Assembly: GCA_900554275.1 (NCBI GenBank)
Contig: USGS01000007.1
Location: 1-41,474, forward strand
Length of the DNA stretch: 41,474 bases
Direction: 5' to 3'
Source of the DNA: an uncultured Eubacteriales bacterium
Lineage (GTDB): Bacteria > Bacillota > Clostridia > Oscillospirales > Oscillospiraceae
This document shows, piece by piece, positions 16,406 to 23,782 of this stretch. The position numbers and the translations under genes were made by a program. The notes under the pieces were generated by a model. The model saw nothing but the letters and a program-made list of their open reading frames with translations. It was not told the DNA's origin and ran no database searches. Numbering within the stretch: the stretch's first letter is position 1; every line of letters starts with the position of its first letter.

Positions 16406-16432
16406 CGTCTTTTCACGCAAAATATCTTCGTG

Positions 16433-16462
16433 TTGACGCACGCCCGCCGATTGTGATAGAAT
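16433..16462 (+). promoter_or_regulatory. Probable promoter of the coiled-coil/PrsW operon
   Basis: TTGACG (16433-16438) and TAGAAT (16457-16462) have an 18-base spacer. The transcript would begin near 16469, just before the AGGAGG (16479-16484) of the first gene. The -35 boxes of this and the divergent promoter are about 28 bases apart, so one regulator could control both. Confidence 0.65.
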
Positions 16463-16493
16463 AATATCATCGATCTTCAGGAGGCTGCGTGAC

Positions 16494-17216
16494 ATGAAAA
16501 AGTACTTTACTGCACTGTGTGCCCTTGCGATAGCGCTGCTGCTGACCGTTCCCGCCGCGGCGGAGGATGGTGTCAATAGCAGCGGCACTACCTCCCTGTC
16601 CGATGTCTTGAACGGCATTGACTTCGATTCTGACAACAGCATACAGCTTATGTTCGCCAAGCTCCAGCTGGCACAGGCGCAGCTCTGCAAGGACTCCGCC
16701 AATTCCTGTATGCAGCAGATTCAGGAACTTCAGGAGGAACAGACCCTGACCGCGGACACCCTCGAAAAGATGCGGCAGCTTCAGGCGGAGGGCGCAACGA
16801 AGATGCCCGAGGATATGCTCAGCTTCATGCGGGATCGCGGTCTCGACTATTGCGAGCCAAAGGATTTCGACTTCTGGGCTTATAACATTGAAAGCCTCAC
16901 GGTCTATCAGGACGGCCTCGCCAGTCAGACGCAATCGCTGATGGTCAATCTGCAGGATTTTATGGGTCAATATAACTCCTACCTGCAAGGTGCAAACAGC
17001 TCCGTCAACAGCGCCGCCGATACACTGGCCGCTATCGCCGCGTCCAAAAGCGGCAGTCTGTTCTCCACCGACGGCGGGACGACCGCAGTTGGCGGGCAGT
17101 ACGCGCTGGTGGCCTTCGCCGCGCTGATCGGCGGTGCGGGCGGCACGGCGCTGATGTGGGCCATTCTCAACCGGAAAAAGCCCTCTAAGGCTATGACAGA
17201 AGGAACGGAGGCATGA
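16494..17216 (+). CDS. Secreted, C-terminally membrane-anchored coiled-coil protein
   Basis: 240 aa, family not recognised. A signal peptide (residues 1-23, cleavage after AAA) is followed by a helical, Gln/Leu-rich extracellular part with coiled-coil character (about 50-100), a spacer rich in Ser/Gly/Ala, one transmembrane helix near 200-225 and a short basic tail (NRKKPSK). Only two cysteines lie close together (C65, C72), and a third is at about 120. AGGAGG lies 9 bases before the ATG. Its stop overlaps the next gene (ATGA). With a single helix and a PrsW-type protease in the same operon, it is a plausible protease substrate or sensor; this is inference. Confidence 0.8.
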   Translation: MKKYFTALCALAIALLLTVPAAAEDGVNSSGTTSLSDVLNGIDFDSDNSIQLMFAKLQLAQAQLCKDSANSCMQQIQELQEEQTLTADTLEKMRQLQAEGATKMPEDMLSFMRDRGLDYCEPKDFDFWAYNIESLTVYQDGLASQTQSLMVNLQDFMGQYNSYLQGANSSVNSAADTLAAIAASKSGSLFSTDGGTTAVGGQYALVAFAALIGGAGGTALMWAILNRKKPSKAMTEGTEA

Positions 17217-17848
17217 TCCCCCTTCGGCTGGGCGCGGCGCTGGTGTCAGTCTGTCTTGGCGTGGTACTGTGTACCAGACGCAAGCAGCCCCTGTTCTTCA
17301 AAATACTGCTGTTCGCCGCCGCCAGCTATCTGCTGGGTGCGCTGTTCGAGGGCTGCTGGGAGCTGATCTACGGCAATGCCCCAGGCGGCTTCCACATAGG
17401 CTGTCTCGGCTATGTGGGTATGTGGTTCTTTCTGTTTTCCTCCTATTTCGGCGCTATCGACCGGCTGGCCGACAGCGGAGAGCCGATGTACCTCCCGTAC
17501 CGCCTGGCGGCGCTGGCCGCGCCGCTGGCTGTTCTGGGGCTGACCGCATGGAGCATGACGAGCTATGGTCCTGATGCCAGCCTGCCCCTGCTCCTGCCGG
17601 CCGTCCCCATGGGGCTGACGCTGTACTTCGCTCTGAAGCACCTGCTGCTGCCGGACGTGGAGACGGGCATCATACGGGTCATGCGGCCCTATAACGCGCT
17701 GGTCATCCTGCTGGGGCTGGGACAGACGGCAATGCTGTTTCCCGGTCTGCCCGGCACGGCGCAGCCGGTCGTCACGCTGCTGGTCTGCGTTCTGCTGACG
17801 GCAATGCTGCCGACGGCGGAAATGGGGGTGCGGAAATGGTTTATGTGA
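17213..17848 (+). CDS. Polytopic membrane protein of unknown function
   Basis: 211 aa, mostly hydrophobic, with about six or seven predicted transmembrane helices and short loops. I recognise no family or catalytic motif. It overlaps the upstream coiled-coil gene by 4 bases (ATGA) and the downstream PrsW-like gene by 13 bases, so the three proteins are made together and may form a membrane complex. Confidence 0.78.
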   Translation: MIPLRLGAALVSVCLGVVLCTRRKQPLFFKILLFAAASYLLGALFEGCWELIYGNAPGGFHIGCLGYVGMWFFLFSSYFGAIDRLADSGEPMYLPYRLAALAAPLAVLGLTAWSMTSYGPDASLPLLLPAVPMGLTLYFALKHLLLPDVETGIIRVMRPYNALVILLGLGQTAMLFPGLPGTAQPVVTLLVCVLLTAMLPTAEMGVRKWFM

Positions 17849-18471
17849 TCTTTCTGTGCATCGCCCTGCCGCTGGGATTGATGCTGCCTATTTTAGAGCG
17901 CCGCTCCCGGCGGCTGGTGTTCTTCCTGCTGCTGGGCATGACGACGGCACTGGTGGCCTATGAGGTCGACACCATTCTCTATTCTCTGTGCGGATTGGAC
18001 ACAGTGCGCTTTACACAGACCGTTCCCCCTATCGTGGAGGAGATCCTGAAGGCGCTGCCGGTGCTGGTGTTCGCGCTCTTCTTCAGCAATGACCGGAAGG
18101 TGATCCTACCCGTAGCCATGTCAGTGGGCATTGGGTTCTCCATTTTGGAGAACACCACCATTCTGGTTCAGAACCTGGCATCGGTGACGTTGGGCTGGGC
18201 GGCGCTGCGGGGTCTGTCCGCCAGTCTGATGCACGGTCTGTGTACGATGGTCGTTGGCGCGGGCCTACCCTATGTGAAAAGGCAGAAAAAGCTGTTTTGG
18301 ACAGGCATTTTCGGTTTGTGGTCCATCGCCGTGACCATGCACGCCATATTCAACCTGCTGATCCAATCGAAATACAGCTGGTTGGGCGCCTGCCTGCCTA
18401 TGGCGCTGTACGGCCTGCTCTATTGGGCCAAGCGCCGCGGACGGCTGAAGCTGCCGTTCCTGTCTTACTAA
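17836..18471 (+). CDS. PrsW-like intramembrane protease
   Basis: 211 aa with about six or seven transmembrane helices. The PrsW/CAAX-protease-type residues are in place: PPIVEEILKALP (E68, E69, K72), GIGFSILEN (E105, N106), SLMHGL (H133) and TMHAIFNLL (H169, N173). In Bacillus subtilis PrsW starts proteolysis of the anti-sigma factor RsiW after stress. Here no RsiW is nearby; possible substrates are the membrane-anchored coiled-coil protein of the same operon or a partner of the divergent STAS/PP2C circuit. It starts inside the previous gene. The terminator at 18487 follows. Confidence 0.86.
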   Translation: MVYVIFLCIALPLGLMLPILERRSRRLVFFLLLGMTTALVAYEVDTILYSLCGLDTVRFTQTVPPIVEEILKALPVLVFALFFSNDRKVILPVAMSVGIGFSILENTTILVQNLASVTLGWAALRGLSASLMHGLCTMVVGAGLPYVKRQKKLFWTGIFGLWSIAVTMHAIFNLLIQSKYSWLGACLPMALYGLLYWAKRRGRLKLPFLSY

Positions 18472-18486
18472 AGCTGAATATACGGC

Positions 18487-18534
18487 AAAGAACCCGGCCC
18501 GATATGGAGTGTTCCATATAGGGCCGGTCTCTTT
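18487..18534. terminator. Bidirectional terminator between the PrsW and beta-helix genes
   Basis: Two stacked stems: a 7-bp inner stem (ATATGGA/TCCATAT) and an outer GC stem with two mismatches, ending in AAAG/CTTT. It sits in the 69 bases between convergent genes. The T run is short on both sides. Confidence 0.65.
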
Positions 18535-18540
18535 GTCCCT

Positions 18541-20025
18541 TTACCGCGCCGACTTTTTCTTCACCCGCACCAGTGCAATGACCAGACCCGCGTTGCCCGC
18601 CAGCGACAGGATGAACAGCAGCGTGACGGTGGAGGACGTATCCCCCGTGTTGCTGAAAAGCGCGCCGGCATTCATGGTATCCTCTCCGCCGCTGGTATCC
18701 GCGGCCGCATCGCCGTCCGCGTCTGCCTGTGCGCCTGTCTCCACCTTCCGATAGAGGTATGTTCTGTACTGGGTCGGCGTCTGAGAATAATCAAATGGTT
18801 CGCCATCCTCGGTGACCCACTCGCCCCCCAGCCATGTGGGCTCTATGGGCTTGCTGCCACCGAACATCTCCTCCCGCAGCAGAAAGCTGGAGGAGTCGCT
18901 GTTATCAAAGAAAACCACGATGCAGCTGGAGCTTGAGGTCCGATACCAGCACTCCTCCAGGTACGTGCCGCCCCGAACATCACCGCTGCCCAGCATTTTG
19001 TCGAAAAACACGGTCGTACCGTAGAAGGAGTCGTCGTTCACCCGGGCGTTCTCCTGCAAATACACATTGTCCCTTACTATGCCGCCGCCGCAGTTGATGG
19101 TGCTGGAATATGTACCCCAAATGCCCTCGTGGGGTTCAAAGTCCTCCCAATAGATGGACATATCATCCACGATGTTGTCCGCGATCTCGCCGCCCCGCAG
19201 GTTCAGCGTTCCCGCCAGATAGATGGCAGCACCCTTGTTCGTTCCGTCATAATTGCCGGTGATCAGGCCGCCGGACAGGGTGAATACAGCCCCCTCGCTG
19301 ACATAGATACCACCACCGCCGGACCGAGACTCACAGCCTCTGATCGTACCGCCCTCCATGCTGAACGTGCCCTCTTCCACCCATACGCCGCAGAAGGAGC
19401 AGTTGTCGATCAGGGCGGTGTCGCGCATGATGAACCTGGCCGCGCTGCCGGTGGTATACACCGCACCGCCGCCTCCGGCGTGCCAGGTCTCGCAGTCCTT
19501 GATGACCGCGCCGTTATACATATAGAAGTTACCCTGCGTGCAGACCGCGCCGCCGCCATACGCCCCCTGGCAGTCCCGGATGGTCGCGCCGTTCAGCTCC
19601 AGCTGACCGCCCGCCGCCACATACACACCGCCGCCGCTATGGGTAACGGAGGCATCCTCCGCCGATCCGCCGACCAGGGCGCCGCGCTTCTGGGCGTCGG
19701 AGTCGGTGATGACCAGTCGTCCGCCGTCCTGCACCAGGAATATCCGGGTACGCATAGCGCCGTCCAAAACGTGGCCGTTCAGATCCAGCCGCACCGTTGA
19801 TGTGCCGGAAACGGTGATCTCCCCGTCCCCCTCCCCGGCGGTAATGTCGCACGAGAGCGTGATGCTGGGGGAAGTATCTGTCGACTGGATGGCATCAGCC
19901 AGCTCGCTCCACGAGGACACCGTCTTATCCGCCGCAAAGGACACGGTGGTCAGCAGCGCCGCCGTGCATAGCGCCAGCAAAGCGCTCAAAATCGTTTTCT
20001 TCATTCCAACAGCACTTCTTTTCAT
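18541..20025 (-). CDS. Secreted right-handed beta-helix surface protein with a C-terminal anchor
   Basis: 494 aa. A signal peptide (about 1-30, cleavage near SFA-ADK) is followed by a long array of short repeats with GGGVYV, GGGAVY and GGGGIYV turns alternating with hydrophobic strands (GATIRDC, GGTIRGC), typical of right-handed parallel beta-helix adhesins or pectate-lyase-like proteins. The C-terminus has SNTGDTSST, about 20 hydrophobic residues and a basic tail (RVKKKSAR), in the layout of an LPXTG sorting signal but with Pro replaced by Ser. The start at 20025 is chosen because AAAGGTGAT lies about 10 bases upstream; ATGs at 20052, 20037 and 20004 are alternatives. It has its own strong promoter. 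Confidence 0.85.
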   Translation of the reverse strand: MKRSAVGMKKTILSALLALCTAALLTTVSFAADKTVSSWSELADAIQSTDTSPSITLSCDITAGEGDGEITVSGTSTVRLDLNGHVLDGAMRTRIFLVQDGGRLVITDSDAQKRGALVGGSAEDASVTHSGGGVYVAAGGQLELNGATIRDCQGAYGGGAVCTQGNFYMYNGAVIKDCETWHAGGGGAVYTTGSAARFIMRDTALIDNCSFCGVWVEEGTFSMEGGTIRGCESRSGGGGIYVSEGAVFTLSGGLITGNYDGTNKGAAIYLAGTLNLRGGEIADNIVDDMSIYWEDFEPHEGIWGTYSSTINCGGGIVRDNVYLQENARVNDDSFYGTTVFFDKMLGSGDVRGGTYLEECWYRTSSSSCIVVFFDNSDSSSFLLREEMFGGSKPIEPTWLGGEWVTEDGEPFDYSQTPTQYRTYLYRKVETGAQADADGDAAADTSGGEDTMNAGALFSNTGDTSSTVTLLFILSLAGNAGLVIALVRVKKKSAR

Positions 20026-20070
20026 AACAGTATGCATCACCTTTCTATCCATAATTTGGTATGCATATCA

Positions 20071-20099
20071 ATTATAGCAGGTATACTGTGATCCGTCAA
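20071..20099 (-). promoter_or_regulatory. Strong sigma-A promoter of the beta-helix gene
   Basis: On the minus strand TTGACG (20099-20094), a 17-base spacer and a consensus TATAAT (20076-20071). Transcription would start near 20064, giving a leader of about 40 bases. It lies in the short gap after the 453-aa gene, so this gene is expressed separately from the operon upstream. Confidence 0.85.
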
Positions 20100-20125
20100 G
20101 CTATATACGGTATCCCTTCCCCCGT

Positions 20126-21487
20126 TCAGCGCAGCATGGCAAGCGCCTCCGATACAGGCATCTCCAGCCTTTCTTCGATCTCCGCCGTGGAGACGGGGCG
20201 TTCCATAAGCTCCGCCGTGGAGACCGGAAACAGCCCTGCGCCATGCGATCGCAGCAGGTAGATCAGTCCCAGTGTCATATCGCTGCGCTTGGTCTCAATC
20301 ACCGCGGCCTCCTCGTCAAAGCCCCCCAGCTCACGCATCGCCTGCACCATCCCCCGGCGCATCTGCGCCAGATACGTTGGCTGGTAGTAGCCGCCAAAAA
20401 CCGTGAAATCACGAAGGAAATGGATCTCCAGAAAGCAGAGGAATATGCCCGGCAGCAGCGTCTGCGCCAGCAGCCCCTCCGTCAGCGCCTGGGGCGTAAA
20501 GGAAACCGTCACGTCCTCCCCCAGTGAATTCTGACCGGCCAGCACCGTCTCGCCCGCCTCCTCCCGCAGCCGCAGGGGAAACAGGATATTCCGGCTGTCC
20601 AGTCCCCAAAAAAAGTGCGTGCCGCCGGTATCCCCCGTCCAGCAGCCGGCGACGCCGTCCAACTCTCGGAGCAGTGCCGCGCGCAGCCTCATGGAGAACA
20701 GCATCTGATGGAGAAGAGTCCCATCCGACCGAAGATCCTTTGCCAGCAGTTTCGCGGTGATGGTCTCCATGGGCATCCAAAGATACTGGGGACATCGGTC
20801 GGTAAAGTACCGCTGGGAGAGCATGGCGTTGATGGCTGTGGTCTGCTGGCGCAGCGTATCATACCGCTGCACCTGGTCCGAGAGCAGGACCTCCCGGCAG
20901 CAGCGCTCCAGCGCGGCGGACATCTCAGGCATGATTGAGCCTTGCCGCGTCTCCCGCGGCAGGCGCTTCAGCACGTTGTCCACCATTTCAGGGGTAATGC
21001 CCCCTATAGCGGCCACACAGGGGCGTTTCAGCTTCCACGAGTACAGCGGCAGCCGCAGGCGGCCCTCCGGCAGCGTGCAGTCGTAAACCACCATACCCCT
21101 CGGGTAGAGGGTGCTGGTCAGGTTCAGATTGGCACAGGCCATGACCGGGACGACCGCTCCCTGCTCCCCCTGCAGCCGCAGCCACTGGTCGCACAGGATC
21201 GTGTCCTGTACGGTCATGTACTCAAAGGCCGGGTGGTGGTGATTGGCGGTGGTCATGCAGCGGCTGCGGCGGAGTATCGCCGCACATTCCTTGGCAGTCT
21301 TCGCGCCGAAGAAGGGCGTAAAGTAATCCTGTACCGCCTCCAGCAGATCCTCCGACGGCAGAATATCCGGCGACGGCCGGTGACGGAGCTGTCCCAGATA
21401 GGCCCGCAGCGTCTTATCTCCGTGCCGGGCAAGCAGCTCCGCAGCGGCCGGATATTTGCGGGAAAGCTCCGCAATATGCTCATTCAT
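20126..21487 (-). CDS. Unrecognised 453-aa cytosolic protein encoded with MATE-HATPase 2
   Basis: I do not recognise the family. The protein has no signal peptide or clear transmembrane segment. Visible points are a helical N-terminus, a histidine cluster after a cysteine (CMTTANHHHPAFEY, residues ~79-92) that could bind a metal or act in catalysis, a central PVMACANLNL/LPLYSWKLKRP region, and a C-terminus with three related segments starting PVSTAE, PVSTAE and PVSEA. The ATG at 21487 has GGAGGG at good spacing and overlaps the MATE stop by 8 bases, so the two are translationally coupled. A role in making or modifying the transported compound, or in regulating the transporter, would fit; this is inference. 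Confidence 0.75.
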   Translation of the reverse strand: MNEHIAELSRKYPAAAELLARHGDKTLRAYLGQLRHRPSPDILPSEDLLEAVQDYFTPFFGAKTAKECAAILRRSRCMTTANHHHPAFEYMTVQDTILCDQWLRLQGEQGAVVPVMACANLNLTSTLYPRGMVVYDCTLPEGRLRLPLYSWKLKRPCVAAIGGITPEMVDNVLKRLPRETRQGSIMPEMSAALERCCREVLLSDQVQRYDTLRQQTTAINAMLSQRYFTDRCPQYLWMPMETITAKLLAKDLRSDGTLLHQMLFSMRLRAALLRELDGVAGCWTGDTGGTHFFWGLDSRNILFPLRLREEAGETVLAGQNSLGEDVTVSFTPQALTEGLLAQTLLPGIFLCFLEIHFLRDFTVFGGYYQPTYLAQMRRGMVQAMRELGGFDEEAAVIETKRSDMTLGLIYLLRSHGAGLFPVSTAELMERPVSTAEIEERLEMPVSEALAMLR

Positions 21488-23240
21488 TCTGCGCACCCTC
21501 CAGCTTGATCGAAAGCACCGTGTTGTTCATGTTCATGATCCGGGTATAGGCCTTCTGATCCGTGAGCCGCTCCAGCAGGCTGATGTTGTTCTCCTGAAGA
21601 ATATCCCCATCGTCCACAAAGGCCAGCGGATCAAAGGGCGCGCCGTTGTCGCGGATACGGACGATCAGATCCCCCTCCTCCAGGAGCAGGCAGATGTCGA
21701 TCATATCCACATGATCGTTGTGACCGATGATGTTCAGAACGGCCTCCTCCAGCGCAATGGCCAGGAAAACGCCCTTATTGTGGGGTATCCCGTTCTGACG
21801 GCAGAATTGCTCGATCTCCCGGTGGATGTCCGCCACGTTCTCCCGTTCCCCCGTGATGGAAAAGGTGTGGCAGGTCCGTTCCGTCTGATCCTCCAGGCCA
21901 AGGATGGCCATATTGTGATACGTCCGCTTCTCCCATAGCAGCGTGGCCACAGGAGTCAGGAGCTCCACCGAGAGACACCAGCACGCCACCGCCGAGATGC
22001 TGCTCCAGTGGAGCTGGGAAATAGCTGCCACGCAGAGCAGCAGGAACAGTATTTTGAACACCACGTTCTGCAGTGTCAATAAAAGCACGGACAGCCTCTG
22101 ACGCTGCACGCTGGTATAAAACCGGGCAAGCAGGTCGTTGAGCCAGAGAAACGGCAGGCTGAACAGCATGATGCGGAAGGCCATCACGGTATCAGCGTCC
22201 GGAGTCATGCCATAGGAATTAAGGAACGCCGCGGAGAAGACGAACAGCCCCGCTACGATGACCGCCACAATGGCGTAGGTGTATTTGGCCAGAAGGGAGA
22301 ACATCCTCTGCAGCCCGTAGAAATCGCGCTCGCCGTAGAGTATGCCGCCCAGGGTGGAGATGGTCTGCAGTGCGCCGCCCGCCAAAATACGCAGGATGGA
22401 GCGCAGCTGGCCATACACGGCGTACAGCGCCACGCCCATGTTGCCCACGAAATACATCAGGAGCAGGTTGACGATCAGACCGGAGATGATCCGGGAAATT
22501 TTATCCGTGGCGAAGGACGAGCTGCTGGACACCAGCTCCCGCCACGCCTCCCGGATGTCCTCTCTGCGCAGAACAAAGCGGAAAGTCCGCTTTTGGGAGA
22601 ACAGATACGGCAGCGCCACCAAAATACCGGCCGCGTTGCCCAGCAGCGAAGCCGCGGCCGCACCGGCGACGCCCATGCGCAGGAATTTCATGAACACCAC
22701 ATCCAGAATGATGTTCACCCCATTGGCGGCGATCACCGAACCCATCGCCAGCTTGGAGCGGTTATCCACGATGGCAAACCCTGATAGGATCAGGTTCACG
22801 CCCACGAACGGTGTCGAGAGCAGCGTGAAGAACGCGTACCGCGCCACATCATCCGTGATCGCGCCGTTGTTGGACAAAATGCCGCTGAAATAGCCACAGA
22901 ACGGCAGCAGACACCACGCGAGCAAGCCTCCGATCAGCGCCAGGAGGAATGACAGCGTAAACGCCCCGTCCGCCAGCCGGCGCTTTCTCCGGCCCAGCAG
23001 GATGCCGGCGGCCACCGGCCCGCCGGCGGAGAGAACGAAGCCCGGAAGCTCTGCAATGTCCACAAAGCTGTCACCAAGCCCTGCGGCGGCGACTGCATCA
23101 GCGCCCAACAGGATGCCGATGAGCATAAAGTCTACAACAGGGACCAAATAGGAGGTAGCCGTCACCACCGTACCGACGCCGAAGAACTCCCGGGTCTTGC
23201 TCCGTATGATGGCCTCGTTTCTGCGGTATTCATATCCCAT
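21480..23240 (-). CDS. MATE-family transporter fused to a C-terminal HATPase domain (second copy)
   Basis: 586 aa. Residues ~10-440 are a 12-helix MATE transporter (LVPVVDFMLIGILLGADAV, ANGVNIILDVVFMKF). Residues 454-586 are a HATPase domain of the RsbW/SpoIIAB group, with an intact N-box (LEEAVLNII, E499/N503) and G1 (IRDNGAPFDP, 531-533), but the GGLG of G2 is NNIS (551-554). So it differs from the first copy, which has lost the N-box Asn and G1 Gly. The ATG at 23240 follows an AAAGGCGG site; a GTG at 23291, directly after the previous stop, is possible but adds 17 residues unlike a MATE start. No STAS or phosphatase gene is beside it, so it may share those at 11416-16318. Confidence 0.88.
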   Translation of the reverse strand: MGYEYRRNEAIIRSKTREFFGVGTVVTATSYLVPVVDFMLIGILLGADAVAAAGLGDSFVDIAELPGFVLSAGGPVAAGILLGRRKRRLADGAFTLSFLLALIGGLLAWCLLPFCGYFSGILSNNGAITDDVARYAFFTLLSTPFVGVNLILSGFAIVDNRSKLAMGSVIAANGVNIILDVVFMKFLRMGVAGAAAASLLGNAAGILVALPYLFSQKRTFRFVLRREDIREAWRELVSSSSSFATDKISRIISGLIVNLLLMYFVGNMGVALYAVYGQLRSILRILAGGALQTISTLGGILYGERDFYGLQRMFSLLAKYTYAIVAVIVAGLFVFSAAFLNSYGMTPDADTVMAFRIMLFSLPFLWLNDLLARFYTSVQRQRLSVLLLTLQNVVFKILFLLLCVAAISQLHWSSISAVACWCLSVELLTPVATLLWEKRTYHNMAILGLEDQTERTCHTFSITGERENVADIHREIEQFCRQNGIPHNKGVFLAIALEEAVLNIIGHNDHVDMIDICLLLEEGDLIVRIRDNGAPFDPLAFVDDGDILQENNISLLERLTDQKAYTRIMNMNNTVLSIKLEGAQNE

Positions 23241-23291
23241 TTTTTCTTTTCCGCCTTTCACACCCCGGACGCTGTATTTCTCCGGATGCAC

Positions 23292-23573
23292 CTACTCCCC
23301 GTTCTCCTGTCCGTCCGACTCCTGCCCGAGCAACATCTGATCCGTCTTCTGCCGCAGAAGCAGCAGCATATCCAACTGCTCGGCGTTGATGTCCAGCCCC
23401 TTCTCACGGAAGAGCTGCAGGAGCTTTCTTCTGTATTCGCTCTCCTGCATCGTCGGGTACTGCTTCGCCAACTCATTCAGCTTTTGCCGCAGCTCCGTGT
23501 TGGTGTCTGCCTCCCAGTTGAACTTTGCAATCTCTGCAAAGGAGAGCTTTTTCTTCTTCCAAGGCCAGTTCAT
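23292..23573 (-). CDS. Small helical cytosolic protein, first gene of the MATE-HATPase 2 operon
   Basis: 93 aa, charged and strongly helical, with no membrane segment and no recognised family. It opens MNWPWKKKKLSF and ends in a Gln/Glu-rich tail. The ATG at 23573 has AAAGGA about 10 bases upstream; a GTG at 23591 with GAAGGAG is the alternative. It ends directly before the MATE gene. It may be an adaptor or regulatory subunit; nothing in the sequence proves a function. Confidence 0.68.
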   Translation of the reverse strand: MNWPWKKKKLSFAEIAKFNWEADTNTELRQKLNELAKQYPTMQESEYRRKLLQLFREKGLDINAEQLDMLLLLRQKTDQMLLGQESDGQENGE

Positions 23574-23663
23574 AGCAAATGTCCTTTCCACGCTCCTTCG
23601 CCAGACATCCGAATGTCAGCGCTTTCGACGATATACAGGCAGTAACGCACTTCTATCCATAAA

Positions 23664-23672
23664 TGTATACCA
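23664..23672 (-). promoter_or_regulatory. Possible extended -10 promoter for the 93-aa/MATE 2 operon
   Basis: On the minus strand TGG-TATACA (23672-23664) fits an extended -10 box (TGn plus TATAAT-like). No good -35 is visible, so it would be weak or activator dependent, for example on the upstream LytTR regulator. It lies about 90 bases before the start codon, in the 209-base gap between the operon and the histidine kinase gene. Confidence 0.35.
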
Positions 23673-23738
23673 CAGCCGCAATGCGTATGGGTGAAAATAC
23701 CGAAATTGGTCGGTTTGCTTCCCGATTTGGTCACAGGC

Positions 23739-23768
23739 AAAAAGAAAACCGCCCAAAGGTGATTTTCT
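23739..23768 (-). terminator. Terminator of the two-component system genes
   Basis: On the minus strand a 10-11-bp stem (AGAAAATCACC/GGCGGTTTTCT, one mismatch and one G-U) with a 4-base loop is followed by TTTTT. It begins 14 bases after the histidine kinase stop. Confidence 0.75.
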
Positions 23769-23782
23769 TGGTATAGACATAT

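Noticed and set aside
16022..23240. Idea that the cluster controls sporulation through SpoIIA-like genes
   Set aside because: No sigma F or other sigma gene is adjacent, and the HATPase domains are fused to transporters and a phosphatase rather than being a free SpoIIAB.
20043..23662. A shared 12-mer (TTATGGATAGAA on the minus strand) upstream of the beta-helix gene and of the 93-aa gene
   Set aside because: Dozens of chance 12-base matches are expected in a 41-kb window, and the positions relative to the promoters differ.
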